A stretch of 64,000 nt of DNA, from assembly GCA_034509735.1 (NCBI GenBank), contig JACGWO010000011.1, positions 21,374,979 to 21,438,978 of the forward strand, written 5' to 3'. The stretch comes from Sesamum alatum. Its lineage: Eukaryota; Streptophyta; Magnoliopsida; Lamiales; Pedaliaceae. The notes beneath the pieces were generated by a model, which had not been told where the DNA came from, did no database searches, and saw only the letters and a list, made by a program, of their open reading frames with translations. Position 1 is the first letter of the stretch. Each line of letters starts with the position of its first letter. Shown in pieces: positions 23,801 to 36,060 of the stretch. Both the position numbers and the translations under genes were made by a program.

Positions 23801-26221
23801 ATTGGTACTGAAAAATGGAGTTGAACAGGTAAGTTTCATTTGTAATTCAAAAGTAACTGTTAAAAACGTGTTTTTCCATAAGAAGACTGACAAAAACTGC
23901 AAAAATGATTTCAGGTTGTCGGAGAGGCCAAAACCGGAGAGCTTTGTGGTGAGATTGGTGTACTTTGTTATAGGCCTCAACTGTTCACTGTGCGAACGAA
24001 AAGATTAAGCCAGCTATTACGACTGAATCGTACCACGTTTTTAAACATTGTTCAGGCAAATGTTGGTGATGGAACAATAATCATGAACAATCTTCTTCAG
24101 GTACATATGCTTACAGAAATCATTCTTTGGTTCTGATAGGGCCTTGGATTTATATGACTTTCTGAATGCTGTTTGACTGAAATACAATAAGAATAAACGA
24201 TTTCCTGCTGATATTGGTAAAACTTTTTCTTCTTTATGTTCTTCTGCAATGTGTACATTGATTTTCCACATTGACAGCATTTAAAGGAATTAAAGGACCC
24301 TATAATGGAGGGTGTTCTGCTAGAAACTGAGAACATGCTCGCTCGGGGAAGAATGGACCTTCCTCTTACTCTATGCTTCGCAGCACTTAGAGGAGACGAC
24401 TTGTTGTTGCATCATTTGCTGAAGAGAGGTCTAGATCCAAACGAATCAGACAATAACGGAAGGACAGCTCTGGTAAAAATATCCCGGTTTCTACAAATCT
24501 CATTTACTAAATAGCCCGATGTTTCTAAAGCACTTTCTGAATCTTTTCCATGGCCTATTCTTCAGCACATTGCAGCATCAACAGGAAATGAGAACTGCGT
24601 GCTTCTTTTATTGGATTTTGGGGCCGATCCCAATTCCAGAGGTAATGTGTAGTTTAATACCAACACGGTATCTGAAAGCTTGCATGCAAAAATAGCATAA
24701 CTCACAGAAAATTACCGGAATTATTATTTGAATCTTACAACTTGAATTCGTAATGGGAAACTCTGGCACTTTGACAAAGAAACATCTGTTCTTTTTAGTA
24801 TCTTCGACTGGTTTATTTTTCATCATTCTACTTTCCAAATCCATGCAACTATGTTTTGGTTATATTTTACTATAATAGCATTTATGAATTATTTAATATT
24901 CTAGGGGCGGCAAGATGTCTTGTAGTTCCCGGTTGACCTTTCTATATATATTTATGTACATGTTGGGATCAGATGATTGCCGCTGACTGAATATGCACTC
25001 TACATATCCAATGGATCTGGATCAGATCTCGGGGTCGCTTATTTATTAATATCCATACAATTTGCACGCATCGCAATAATGCTGAGAGCTCTTAATGAGT
25101 TATGTATTGGTTGATCAGTCGATCGCCTTTATTTTCCATCACTCTTCACATCAGTTGACTGTCTGAAGTCAAGTTGTGATTAAATATTCTTGTGTTGATC
25201 TATCATCCAGCCTGATGTACATTATTAACATTATTATTAGCATACTTTACTTAAAATAGAAACATTCTCCTGCACGTTTTCGTCTTTTTCTTTCCTCGTT
25301 TCAAGAGTGTCGGTCAATGTTCGTATTTGCTTGCATGCAGATACAGAAGGAAGTGTACCACTGTGGGAAGCAATGCTTGGCGGGCACAAATCAGTTATTA
25401 AACTACTGTCAGAAAATGGTGCTAAGTTAACCTCTGGTGAGATTGGTCTATTTTCTTGCACGGCAGCTGAACAAAATAACTTGGATTTGCTCAAGGAAAT
25501 CGTTCGTCGTGGGGGGAACGTTACTCAGCCAAAGAATACTGGATGCACGGCTCTTCACTTGGCTGTTTGTGAAGGCAACGTCGAAATAGTCAAGTTTCTC
25601 CTAGACCAAGGTGCTAATATCGACAAAGCAGATGAAAATGGTTGGACGGCGAAAGACCTAGCCGAGCAGCAAGGGCACGATGATATTAAGGAACTTTTTG
25701 AATCTTATAAAGGGGCCAATGCCGACCCCACCATCACTATCCCTGAGGAGCGCCACGGAGTTCGTTTCTTGGGGAGATTTAAAAGTGAGCCTACAATCTT
25801 ACCGGTTAACCAGGAGGGCTCATTTCCAGGACCAGATGGGTCATGGGGAAGATCTCGTCCCAGGCGTAGAACTAATAATTTCTACAATTCTCTATTCGGG
25901 ATCATCTCAGCAGCACAGACTGGGGAGAATAACTTGCTTTCGTCCCTGGACGGGGCACAAACTGCAGTAACCGGCCGAAATTATGCTCCCAGAGTGACCA
26001 TAAGCTGCCCTGAGAAAGGAGATTCTGCAGGAAAGCTTGTCTTGCTCCCAGACAGCTTTGAAGAACTACTGGAAATATGCGCTAAGAAATACGGTTTCTC
26101 CCCTGCAAAAGTTTTGAGCAAAGATGGGGCTGAGATCGACGACATAGTCCTAATAAGAGATGGCGATCATTTAGTTTTCGCCATCGGTGATAGAATGGAT
26201 GAGACTGGAGATCGACCTTGA
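20849..26221 (+). CDS. AKT1: AKT1-type Shaker inward-rectifying K+ channel
   Basis: Eleven exons: 20849-21054, 22161-22526, 22643-22700, 22786-23103, 23234-23479, 23564-23662, 23796-23828, 23915-24100, 24278-24472, 24566-24641, 25341-26221. All junctions keep frame and give 887 residues (Arabidopsis AKT1 857). Domains in order: cytosolic N-terminus with [24 protein letters not shown]1-S6 from about residue 70; voltage sensor S4 with [11 protein letters not shown] at about 176-186; pore filter TTVGYGD at 266-272, diagnostic of K+ selectivity; C-linker and cyclic-nucleotide-binding-like domain at about 375-495; ankyrin repeats at about 530-720; KHA domain at about 813-876. The family mediates root K+ uptake at the plasma membrane and, in Arabidopsis, is activated by CIPK23-CBL1/9 and partnered by the silent subunit KC1. 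The N-terminus is longer than in Arabidopsis; a second in-frame ATG at 20897 could also serve. No damage seen; expected to be functional. Confidence 0.96.
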
Positions 26222-26956
26222 TGGCCAAGTCGAATTCTATTAATTTTTGCAAAATTTTCGATTCTTTTTAGGTTTTCAATCAACATTTTCTTTAGACTGG
26301 CAATGCTATTTGGATGCCAGTTTTTCACATATGAAATATTCACTTTTATACTAGCCTTGAAATGTTCTAAGAGTTTGGTTTAGTGTAAAGATGAGATAGT
26401 ATTCATCCTCTCAGCTGCTACTCATGTTATGAGTGTGAGAATTTTCTTTTTTTTAATTGGATCAAAGTTAGTTCTCCAACTTACAATGACGAGATAATAC
26501 TAACATCAATATATATAACTTGATCATTCTTAACTCAAGTGAGATGGGTAGTTATCAAATCAACTAAAAACTCAATATCGTTCATATCAATTTGCACTCA
26601 CGTGGGCTGTTAGTCATTGAATCAACCCATCGTTGCTGTGAGTACAAACTCATATGGACGGCAAAGCCCAAATTAGCCACTTAAAGACTTGATAGGCAGA
26701 TCTTTCCTTTCGCCTCACTCTGGAAACCTCAACTCTGAGAAAGTGAAACCAAAATTTGTGAAATAATTCTCAACTTCTTTAGGCAGAACAAACTAATTGT
26801 AAGCTTGAAACGACATGTGCATGGTCCATCATTCTAACGATTGATTATGCTTTACAATATGACTGAGCCAAGTGCTACAGATATCAGCATCGTCTTCCGA
26901 CATGCATTGCTGGAGGGACATGCAGAGTTTGTCGATAGAAACAATCCCACTAGACA
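26222..26956. other. convergent intergenic region between AKT1 and the next gene
   Basis: 735 bp separate the two stop codons, so the facing 3' UTRs occupy much of it. No other gene seen. Confidence 0.6.
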
Positions 26957-29900
26957 TTAGATGCTTGGGAGTGACTGTGAACGAATAAACTCTTTAAGAA
27001 TAGCTTTCTCTTCATCATTACGCTGCTTGTCGTCTCTACTCTTGGGTTTTACCTTTCTTTTCTCTTCCAGCATCCATTTGAAAATTTCACGTTGCTGGTC
27101 CTCGGGAAGAGGCGGTCGCACGATCACGGGCTTTGTAATGGGAGGAGAGATTACGGGTTCCTCTTCAACAGGAGGAGCAGTCACTGTAGCTGGAGGAGGC
27201 GCAACTTCAGCAGGGACTTCACTTTTCTCTTTCACTTTTTCTTTCCTACCCGGCTGCGCAAACATGTATGCTGAAAATACAAACAATAAAGAAAGTCAAG
27301 ATTTTCATAATTCAGCCAAAAATGGCAAGGGAACAGAGGAGAGAACCAGTGCAATTTAGTGCATTTTCTCCCTTTGCTCAATGAATATCTAGATTAACAA
27401 GCATGGCATAGGACAGAACTTTCTAACAATAGAATGCTCATAAAACAGTTTCCAAGAACACCAATTGACTGGGTAAAACAACCAGAAGGAAGGGGGCCAT
27501 ATTCTTTTAATTAGCTATAATTACCAAATAACCTACAAATGGATGAGACAATGGATATAAATGTATTACATTTACAGCGAAATTTGGCGAAGTTAATGTT
27601 ACCACATGTTTCCCAAATTCGTGATTTGCAAATTATAGATATTGATACAGAAATACTTGTTGTCTTTCAGGGAAAGATTTACATTTCAGCTTCTGAACTG
27701 GTGAAGAAATTTGCATACAATCATCTTCCAGTAGAAGTCTCAGAAGTAGCAGAAGAAGAAATCGTGCAGCAAATTCCTCTAAATCTATGATGTGAAAATT
27801 TGATACTGAACAATATTTTTGTCCTTCCACTGAACGATTTCACATCTCAATTTGCAAAAATGGAAGGGGTGAAGACTCTGAAATCCCACTTCCTAGTAGA
27901 AGACATTAGCAAGGTTGCCGGAACATGCAGTTTGTGTAGTATCACACTATTATGCCCAAGTATCTATATCTAAATCTATTTGAACAGTTCTAATAAGCAT
28001 TACATGAAAGATGCTTCAACTTTAAATCAAGAATGATGATCAAGCAAAAAAAATTTCTCCACAAGAAAATTGCACCTCCCGACTTTCTATAGCATAGGAA
28101 CTACAAAGTACAAAATCTGTTATTTAGTCGGATCATAACTTTAATTTCCAACTTGTCTCAAATGAAAAGATACGGATGAAAATAACTAGCAGAGCACTTA
28201 ATGGTTTTCCTATGAGGTCTTATTTAATCAGATCCAAATCTGTGAAACTTTTGGGCACCTGCAGCGATCACATTGGCTCTGTAAGTTGGTCACGGAAGAA
28301 TCACATCCACTATAGAACTTTTGGTGATCTCAATAACCATGTTTCTAACCAGAGGGATTTTCCACTTTCCACGGCAATCTTCTGTCCTGAAACAATCAGT
28401 AATCCTATTATCCTTCCATAGCTCACTATTATTTTTTTGATTTGTTGGGTTCATTCCCAGCAAACCACAGGATCCTATTCATGATCCTTCAAGGTAGTCT
28501 AGATAGGCCTAGGCGCCTAGCTGGAAATAAACACAACTTCATCAAACAATGCAATCTTCCAGTCGTCTTTCAACTCAGAAACTCCAGAAACTTGCATCAA
28601 GAATGGGCAGAAAACATCAAGTCATTACCAACAGCAGCTTTTCCCTCATGTCATCAAACATGTGAATAGTACAAGTTAACCAGATGGAAATTGTGGCTCC
28701 TACAACAAAAATCATGTGACCTACGCCAATGGCAAAGCCACTACAAAATACATGAGCTAATCGCTCCAACACAATTTCAGCACAGCAAAACGTACAATCA
28801 TGAACTTTAACCATTCAACAAGTAACCTTCATTACAATCCCAGATCATCGTAGTTGATAGTTCATAAAATCTTCACAGGACATGCTATTCTGAAAGACAA
28901 CAGCCAATGCTACTGATAGAAACTGTCAGACTTAACCACTAATGATGCAACCATGGTACCATAGGTGCTCCACTGACCAACACCATCCGACATGACAAAC
29001 TCCAACCAAAATCCAATCCCTTTTCCCAACCAAATCACTATCAACAAGGATGCAACTAGAATGCACCTGCTGCAATTTGTTATTGCCATCATACTTCTAG
29101 ACATAGCTTTGACCCGCCAACCTACTGCTGCCAATCTGCAGCCCAACACCATGCACTTCTTTGCCGCCGCCAAGCACCACCACAACTCACTAATAGACAC
29201 AACATCTAAAGCCACCACTTCTCATGATCCCCGCAACACTTAGTTCAGTCACATCGGATGAAACAACAAGCCCTGGGCATCATTAACATGACCCCATATG
29301 ATGAACACGGAGTACAATAATCATTATACCTCCTAAACAAGTAGCAATTTCCACCAGCAAAACAATAGCCACATCTATTTAAAAAACCACACCTCACTGC
29401 AAACAGTTGTCCCGCTAGCTGAAATTAACAATTTCACTAGCAAGATACCAAGTTGTACATCCGCAACATACGCAAAAGAGCGACAGGAAGTTTTGTATCC
29501 ATCACTTGTGAACCATTAGTACAACCCAGAAAAAAGGGTAACACATTCAACATTAAGTCACAATCTACTGATGAAATCCGGGAAAGCAAGCTGAATTCAA
29601 AATCATCTTCCATAACAAACACGTAAAGTAACAAAACTATTAGAGCCAATCCTTTTGCTCTTTCATTTAAAGCCAGTGCATCCATATGCAACTGCCAATA
29701 GATACCACCAAAAGCCTATACATTCAACTAGAGAATGCAAATTATAAACCTTCCTCTTCAATCTGTAACTATCACCCGATACTCTCGATTCATACATTTC
29801 ATATATGTAGAGACATAAATACTTCGCATGTACAATGCATAAATTTACAGCTCTCGAAGTATACTGCACAGATCAAACCCACAAGAGAACCCAAAACGAG

Positions 29901-30131
29901 TTCAAGAAAATCAATTAAACTAAGATGATAAACAAACCCCAGATCAGTTCCAAGTTAAATCCCTAATGAGTTCCTAAATTTCAATAAATTAAAACCAAAA
30001 AAGAAAAGAATGAAGCAAGAACACTAACCACCAAGAGCGAAGTTGAAAATGAGGAAGACACGCCAAAGGAACTTGTAGCGTTTGAGAACAGGTTCGCGTG
30101 GAATCTGATTTACTGGTGGGCTTCCCTCCAT
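26957..30131 (-). CDS. small single-pass membrane protein, plant family of unknown function
   Basis: Two exons on the minus strand, 30131-30029 and 27270-26957, join in frame (phase 1, acceptor TTTTCAG) to give 138 residues. The start reads MEGSPPVNQIPREPVLKRYK, and a hydrophobic segment FLWRVFLIFNFALGAYMFA (about residues 23-41) follows basic residues, suggesting a signal-anchor helix. Then comes a Lys/Glu stretch, a Pro/Val-rich linker (about 60-90) and a conserved-looking C-terminus with PLPEDQQREIFKWMLEEKRK and EEKAILKEFIRSQSLPSI. I recall similar short plant proteins but no assigned function. The single intron is 2.76 kb, large for so small a gene. The start is supported by the splice frame and the membrane segment. 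The gene converges on AKT1; its upstream side runs into a TA microsatellite and a retrotransposon LTR about 275 bp from the ATG. Confidence 0.85.
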
Positions 30132-30382
30132 TTTTCCTCTATTCCTTGTTCCTTCTTTCCTGCGTTTTTGTAGAGGAAAAATTTGCAATTCAACTGGGTC
30201 GGCACATTTTCTTGATGTTTCTTTCCCGTTTTCACTTTTTAAGCAAAAACAAAATATTATCGAGATTAGGAACTTCGAATCCAGTTGGGCTAAGTTGGAC
30301 GAAAAAATTGAATTCTTAACATATTCGGGTCATTGAAGCTTGCATTTATGTTAAATCAAAATAAAATTCGAAACTTGAATTG

Positions 30383-30407
30383 AATATATATATATATATA
30401 TATATAT
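30383..30407. repeat. TA microsatellite at the retrotransposon border
   Basis: A TA run directly before the LTR that starts near 30407. Confidence 0.85.
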
Positions 30408-30866
30408 GATATGGGCCAAATTCAAAAGGCCCGCAAGGATTCCATTGGGCCTTGCTTGTGAAAAGGGGGGCTTTCTAGTAGGAGCTGCCAGCCGAGTTTT
30501 GGGGGGCCTAAAGGGCCCATCAACCATAGTAAGGACAAAATGTTCCCAAGAAGTGGGAATAGGCTACACTTGGCAATATTTTAGGGACTCAGGTAAGATC
30601 TTCTGTACAAATGGGATGAATGTATAAAATGACCATTCATTCAATAGTTGTTATAATTAATTGTGCATTTATTTCTTTAAGTACTCTCAACCACTACTTT
30701 GTAAAGTCTCGAGCTACCTTGAGCGTCGGAATGCTCACGCTGGGCCTCGACGCAGCTTCTTCGCTCTTTGGGCAGAATCAAGGGAGTTCCAAGAAGTCCT
30801 CAAGTTGTTAGAGGTGACCTTTCGACCCTCGGCCCGTCGACCGTAGACCTACAACAACTCACATCA
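30407..30866 (+). mobile_element. 5' LTR of a Tat-lineage Ty3/gypsy element
   Basis: Begins TGATATGGGCC and ends CTCACATCA, giving TGAT...ATCA ends. TATA motif TGTATAAAATG at 30621-30630; R/U5 word TTGAGCGTCGGAATG near 30719. Immediately after it comes TTTTGGCGTCGTCTGTGCGA, the conserved post-LTR sequence of many plant Ty3/gypsy elements. No matching 3' LTR of the same family was found downstream; the LTR at 37195 differs. Confidence 0.7.
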
Positions 30867-30915
30867 TTTTGGCGTCGTCTGTGCGAACTTCGTTTGATTC
30901 ACGGCACAAGTAGGA

Positions 30916-32330
30916 ATGGATGAGACGCGCAACACGGTAGAAGGAGAGCCTGTTGAAGGAGGACCCACGACCCACGGACATGGGAAGGAGTTAGCTAACA
31001 ATCAAGAAACACCTTTCCGAACCGAGGATGTGCTCCAAAACTTGCTGGCTGCTACAGTAAGAGACGCATTATCGAGGGCGAGGACAACTAGGAACACAGC
31101 TAGTCCGGTCCAGCCCCCAAGACTTTTCGAGGAGTCAAATGTCGAGTGCACGCCAGCTTCGTTACCAATTGTCCAGTACCAATGCCCGCCCTCGATATGC
31201 GACCCCAAATTTATGGCGGCGACCCAACGCTTATTGTTCATAAAGGCTCGCCCTTTGCAGACAATATCTTAATAGAAACAACCCCTCCAGGGTTCAAAGT
31301 TCCCGACTTATCCAAATATGATGGTAATGGAGACCCACAAGAGCATGTCACGTCGTTTGAACATGTGATGCAATTGTATGGATTGTCTGATGCTATGAAC
31401 ACCCGAGTCTTCGTAACAACGCTACAGGGAAGGGCTTAAGAATGGTTCACGTCCCTGCCTGATACCAGGGTCACCTCGTTCGATCGAATGACAAGCAAGT
31501 TTCTTTATCAGTTTGCTAGTAAGTGGAGGTCGAAAAGGTCTGCCACCTACCTATTCACCATTATGCAGATGTCGGGAGAAACGTTGAGAGGTTTCATGAC
31601 TCGATTCAATAATGAGATGCTGGACGTTCAAGACTTAAGGATCGAGATGGTTACCAGCATACTGATTGATGGGTTAGGACAGGGGCCGCTAGCATCAGCC
31701 TTAGCACGCAATCCTCCAAGGAACATGGAGGAGCTGAGCGAAATCACGGAACAATACATTAGAGAAGAGGAGATGTTGACCATGAAAGAAGATTGGATGG
31801 AGTTGCAGAAGTTACATCGAGAGAGGGGGAAGGCCCCAACATCATGAAACTGTCGTGCCGGGGGAGCATACAACAGTCGAAGAGGCCATTTCTCTGGAAA
31901 ATATCACACATATACACCCCTCAACTCACCAAGGGGTAGAGCGTTGATGGCGGTGGAAAGGGCTAAATTCGTAAGGTGGCCCATGCCCATGAAGGAGGGC
32001 TAAATTTGTAAGAATTTGCACAAGTATTGTCATTTTTATAAGGATGAGGGTCACGACATGGAGGAGTGCTTTCAACTAAAGGATGAGGTAGGGCGACTCA
32101 TCAGACATGGATATTTGAAGCACTTTGTGGCAGCGAGGAGGCTCCAAGGAATTATGGAAAGAAGGCTCACGCGTTGGGGAAGGTCGTCAGAGGAGCCAAT
32201 CCAGGGACCCTGAGAGATTACGATCCAATGGTCCTGTAGAACAGAGAGAAAACGACCAAGGACCGAGGAAGGGCGTGATCAACACAATATCTAGCGGTCC
32301 GACAGTAGGGGATTCCCGTAATGCGTGAAA
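30916..32330 (+). pseudogene. gag of the Tat-lineage element, broken
   Basis: Starts at ATG 30916 (MDETRNTVEGEP). A frame change near 31270 leads into the retrotransposon gag capsid domain: FKVPDLSKYDGNGDPQEHV, then an in-frame TAA at 31437-31439 just before EWFTSLPDTRVTSFD, and on through MEELSEITEQYIREEEM to 31847. A CCHC-like knuckle is visible at about 32022-32080 (YCHFYKDEGHDMEEC). Gag forms the particle that packages element RNA. Frame changes and stops make this copy non-functional. Confidence 0.85.
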
Positions 32331-32455
32331 AAGGTATGCTCGACACTACATGTCTCAAGAGGGTACATGTAGAGTCCCAATAACTTTTATGATAGAGACT
32401 TAATAGGTGCCGATGCCCCAAAAGATGATCCCTAGTAATAGCGATAGAAGTAGCA

Positions 32456-35400
32456 AATTTTCAGGTTAAGAAAGTATTGGTAGATAGCGGGAGTTCGATT
32501 GATGTTATACTGTTGGATGCACTAAGAAGAATGGAGCTCGAACTAACGGTTCTCAAACCAGTAAGAACACCTTTGATAGGTTATGGAGGATGGGAGGTAA
32601 TGCCGTTAGGAACCATTGATTTGCCTACAACTTTAGGTTTTGGTTGTAAGCAGAGGACGATGATACTCAAATATTTAGTCGTCGATGTCCCGTTTGCGTA
32701 CAACACATAATACTGGGTAGGCCCAGCCTAAATTACTTTTAGGCGGTAATTTTCACTTTTCATCAGAAATTGAAGTTCCCAACCAGGCAGGGCATAATCC
32801 ATGGGGATCAGAAAGTGGCTAGGCAATGTTATAACCTCATAGTGGCGAAGTCTGGATCGGTATCATCACATAGGCCCATAGAGGAAAGGTTGAAAACGAT
32901 GGAAAGATTGATGCCGGTGGAATACAAAGAAATTGAATTGTATCCCAGAGATGTGTCAAAGGTCACTAGAATAGGAGGCTAGCAAACAAAATGTTTGAAA
33001 AGTTGATTGGTAAATGAATGGAAGTTTATGTAGATGATATGGTGGTGAAGAGCGAACAGGAGGTCAAGCACTTGGGGCATTTAGAAGAGTGCTTCAGGAT
33101 AGTGGGGGAATGTGGAATAAAACTCAACCCAACCAAGTGTACTTTTGGGGTTAAAAGGGGAAAATTCTTAGGATACTTGGTCACAGAGAGGGGCATCGAA
33201 ATGAACTCGGAAAAGGTGAAAGCAATAGTCGAAATCAAAATCCCCTGGGTTGGTGAAGAGGTCCAACAACTTACGGGAAGGATCGACCCATTGGGTCGCT
33301 TCTTGTCTAAGTCAACGGATAGAAGTCTGCCTTTCTTCCAAACTCTAAGGAAGATGAAAAATTTTGAATGGATGAAAAAATGCGAAGAAGCTTTCCAAAA
33401 TCTGAATGCCTACTTTCACGTCCACCCATACTTGTCAAACCAATGACAGGTGAAACATTGATACTCTACATAGCAGTATCGGAGTTCGCTGTTAATGCCG
33501 TCCTAACTAAAGAAGTCGAAGATCAGCACACACCAATATACTACATTAGTAAAGTGTTGCAGGTAGCAGAGCAAAGATATTTGGAGATAGAGAAATTCTC
33601 CTTAGCACTAGTCACAACGGCGAGAAAATTGTGACCTTACTTCCAATCCCACCAAATAGAAGTTATGACCAATCAACCATTAAAGGCTGTCTTAGCCAAG
33701 CCGGAAGTGTCAGGGCGCCTAGCCAAGTGGGCAGTAGAGCTAGGTGAGTTTGCTATCGAATTCAAACCACGAAAGGCTCTAAAAGCACAAGTATTAGCAG
33801 ATTTTGTGGCAGAGTCGAGCGAAAAAATAGGAGCCATGACTGTAGAGGACCACAGGTGGACAATGCATGTCGATGGGTCATCAATGTCGGGAGCTGGTGG
33901 AACAGGCATCTGGATTAGAGGCCTTAGTGGCAAAGAGCACGAATTTGCGGTCATGCTGGATTTCCAAGTAACAAATAATGAAGCGGAGTATGAAGCATTG
34001 GTAACAGGGATGGAAATGCTGAAGTTATTGGGTGCTAGAGAAGTTTGGGTCTTGACAGACTCACAGTTGGTAGCACGCCAATATTCGGGTATTTATGAAG
34101 CCAATGACCAACGGATGAAAGAATATTTGGGAATGGTAAAGGCACGAGGAGCGGAATTTGATAAGTTCAAATTACAACAGGTGCCTAGGTCGGTAAATGA
34201 AAGAGCAAATACTTTGGCAAAGTTTGCTAACATGGTTGTAGGAAATAGAAGTAGGTACATAACATTCATGGTTAAGGCAAAGTCAGTTGGAGAGGCCGGA
34301 AGGAGTTGCAAATGTCGAAGGACAAGCCAGTTGGAAGCGGGAGATAAAACGATATTTGGAGGAAGGTATATGCGAATTAGAGGGGGGGGGGACAAAGCTA
34401 GGTTCCTAAAGAGGGTCACTAAGTTTGCCATAGTTAACGGAGAGCTATACAAAAAGACCTTTGAAGGTCCGATGCTCTGATGTTTGGATAGGGAAGAGGC
34501 ACATTATGTCATGAGAGAGATTGATGAGGGCAGTTGCGGCAACCACTCTGGGGCTAGGTCCTTGGCCAATAAAATTATGAGACAAGTATATTTTTGGCCC
34601 ACCTTGAGAGAATGCACAGAAAACTTCGCCAAGAAGTGAGAACAATGTCAAAAGTATGCCAATCGGATACACACCCCAACCATCAACATGGAAGTAATAA
34701 AAGCTACATACTCATTCGATGTATGGGGGATCGATATAGTGGGACCTTTTCCACAAGGGAAGGGGCAAAATGAGTTTGTTATTATGGCAGTTGAGTACTT
34801 CAGTTAGTGGATAGAGGCCGAAGCCGTGGCAAGAAATAGGGAAGGAGAGGTCATGAGATTCCTATAGCAAAACATAGTCGGCATGTTTGGAGTCCCAAGG
34901 ACTTTGATTTCCAACAATGGGACTCAATTCCAGGGACGGAAGATCGTGGATTGGTGTAAGGAGATGAAAATTCAACAAAATTTTACGTCGGTCAGAAATC
35001 TGCGAGCCAACGACAAACCAAAGTATCAAACAGAACTATTCTCCAAAATTTGAAGGCAAGACTAGATAAGGTAAAAACGACATGTGTCAAAAAATTGCCA
35101 GGCATGCTATGGGCATATAGAACAACCCCAAGGTCTACTACAGGGGAAACACCCTTTTGTTTAGTTTATGTGTTGGAGGCAGTCATCCCAGCTGAGATAT
35201 GGGCAATGACGCTAAGAGTTCAGGAATATGAGAGGGAGGCAAATGCGGCGGAGCGTCGGGCTGACTTAGAAACAATTGATGAAACCAAGGATTCATCATA
35301 CATCAAAACTTTGCATTTCAAGAGCGCCATGGCTAGGGCGCATAACAAGCATGTCAGGCACAGGCAGCTCCAAGTTGGCAACCTGGTGTTAAAGAAGGTG

Positions 35401-35529
35401 AAGTGTCAAAACACGAAAAGCTGGATCCAAACTAGGAGGGACCATACAAGGTGGTCAAGGTTTGTAAAGGAGGAGCATACAGAATACAGACTTTGGGAAG
35501 AGATGACCTACCTCGACTTGGAACATTAG
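32456..35529 (+). pseudogene. pol (protease, RT, two RNase H, integrase) with deletion and lost active sites
   Basis: Order on the plus strand: aspartic protease with VLVDSGSSID near 32474; linker ending DVSKVTRIGG at about 32982; then an abrupt jump to MFEKLIGK and the RT active-site box YVDDM at about 33027, so roughly the first two thirds of the reverse transcriptase are missing. RNase H follows (33440-33780), then a second, archaeal-type RNase H (33862-34230) with VDGSS, NNEAEYEAL and TDSQLV acidic residues. That double RNase H marks the Tat lineage. The integrase zinc region has a TGA (34637) where its first CxxC cysteine belongs; the core keeps its first Asp (GIDIVGP), but the second is Asn (ISNNGTQF, 34913) and the region of the third acidic residue is altered beside a frame change. 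In-frame stops at 34478, 34637, 34805 and 34865. It cannot move on its own. Confidence 0.88.
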
Positions 35530-35721
35530 CAATTTGTAGAAATTCTCCGTTTGAGAAGCAGGGTCACGAAAACTCATGTCTTCCTAACTTAACTTTTTGT
35601 TCCACTTTTTGAAATTTTGCCGACTGAATTTTGTTTTGTATGAAGGAAGGGTCGGCCATTTATGTACATTCTACAGGAAAATAGTGGGAAAGTTTATTTT
35701 GCGAATGAAAAATCTTCCTAC

Positions 35722-35890
35722 AATGAATGCCTCTTAAGGCCGCAATAAACACACTTTTTTAAGGTCGGCAAAAAATGCCTCTTAAGGCCGCAATAAACAT
35801 ACCTCTTAAGGTCAGAGAAAAATGCCTCTTAAGGCAGGAATATGCTCACCTCTTAAGGTCGACAGAAGATTGCATCTTAAGGCTACAATG
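35722..35890. repeat. short interspersed tandem repeats, CTCTTAAGG unit
   Basis: Between pol and the antisense ORF the words ATGCCTCTTAAGGC and ACCTCTTAAGGTC alternate at least six times, spaced by 20-30 bases. Each holds a near-palindrome around CTTAAGG. Repeats in this interval are common in Tat elements. Confidence 0.8.
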
Positions 35891-36060
35891 AATTACTTTT
35901 TTGTTAAAATTGAAAAGAAAATTCCCTCTGAGGCCACAACAAGCTTGCTGCCCAAGGCTATAAAAGCCTTTTCCAGGTTTGACCGACCCATACAAAAACT
36001 TGCGCAATCTATGCGACATTAACACTACATAGGAGTAAAAAAATGCATATCATTATAATT

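Noticed and set aside
27539..27790. 83-codon plus-strand frame inside the intron of the membrane-protein gene
   Set aside because: No motif, opposite to the host gene and with intron-like composition.
28992..29243. 83-codon plus-strand frame in the same intron
   Set aside because: No family resemblance and no supporting context; a hydrophobic run alone is not enough.
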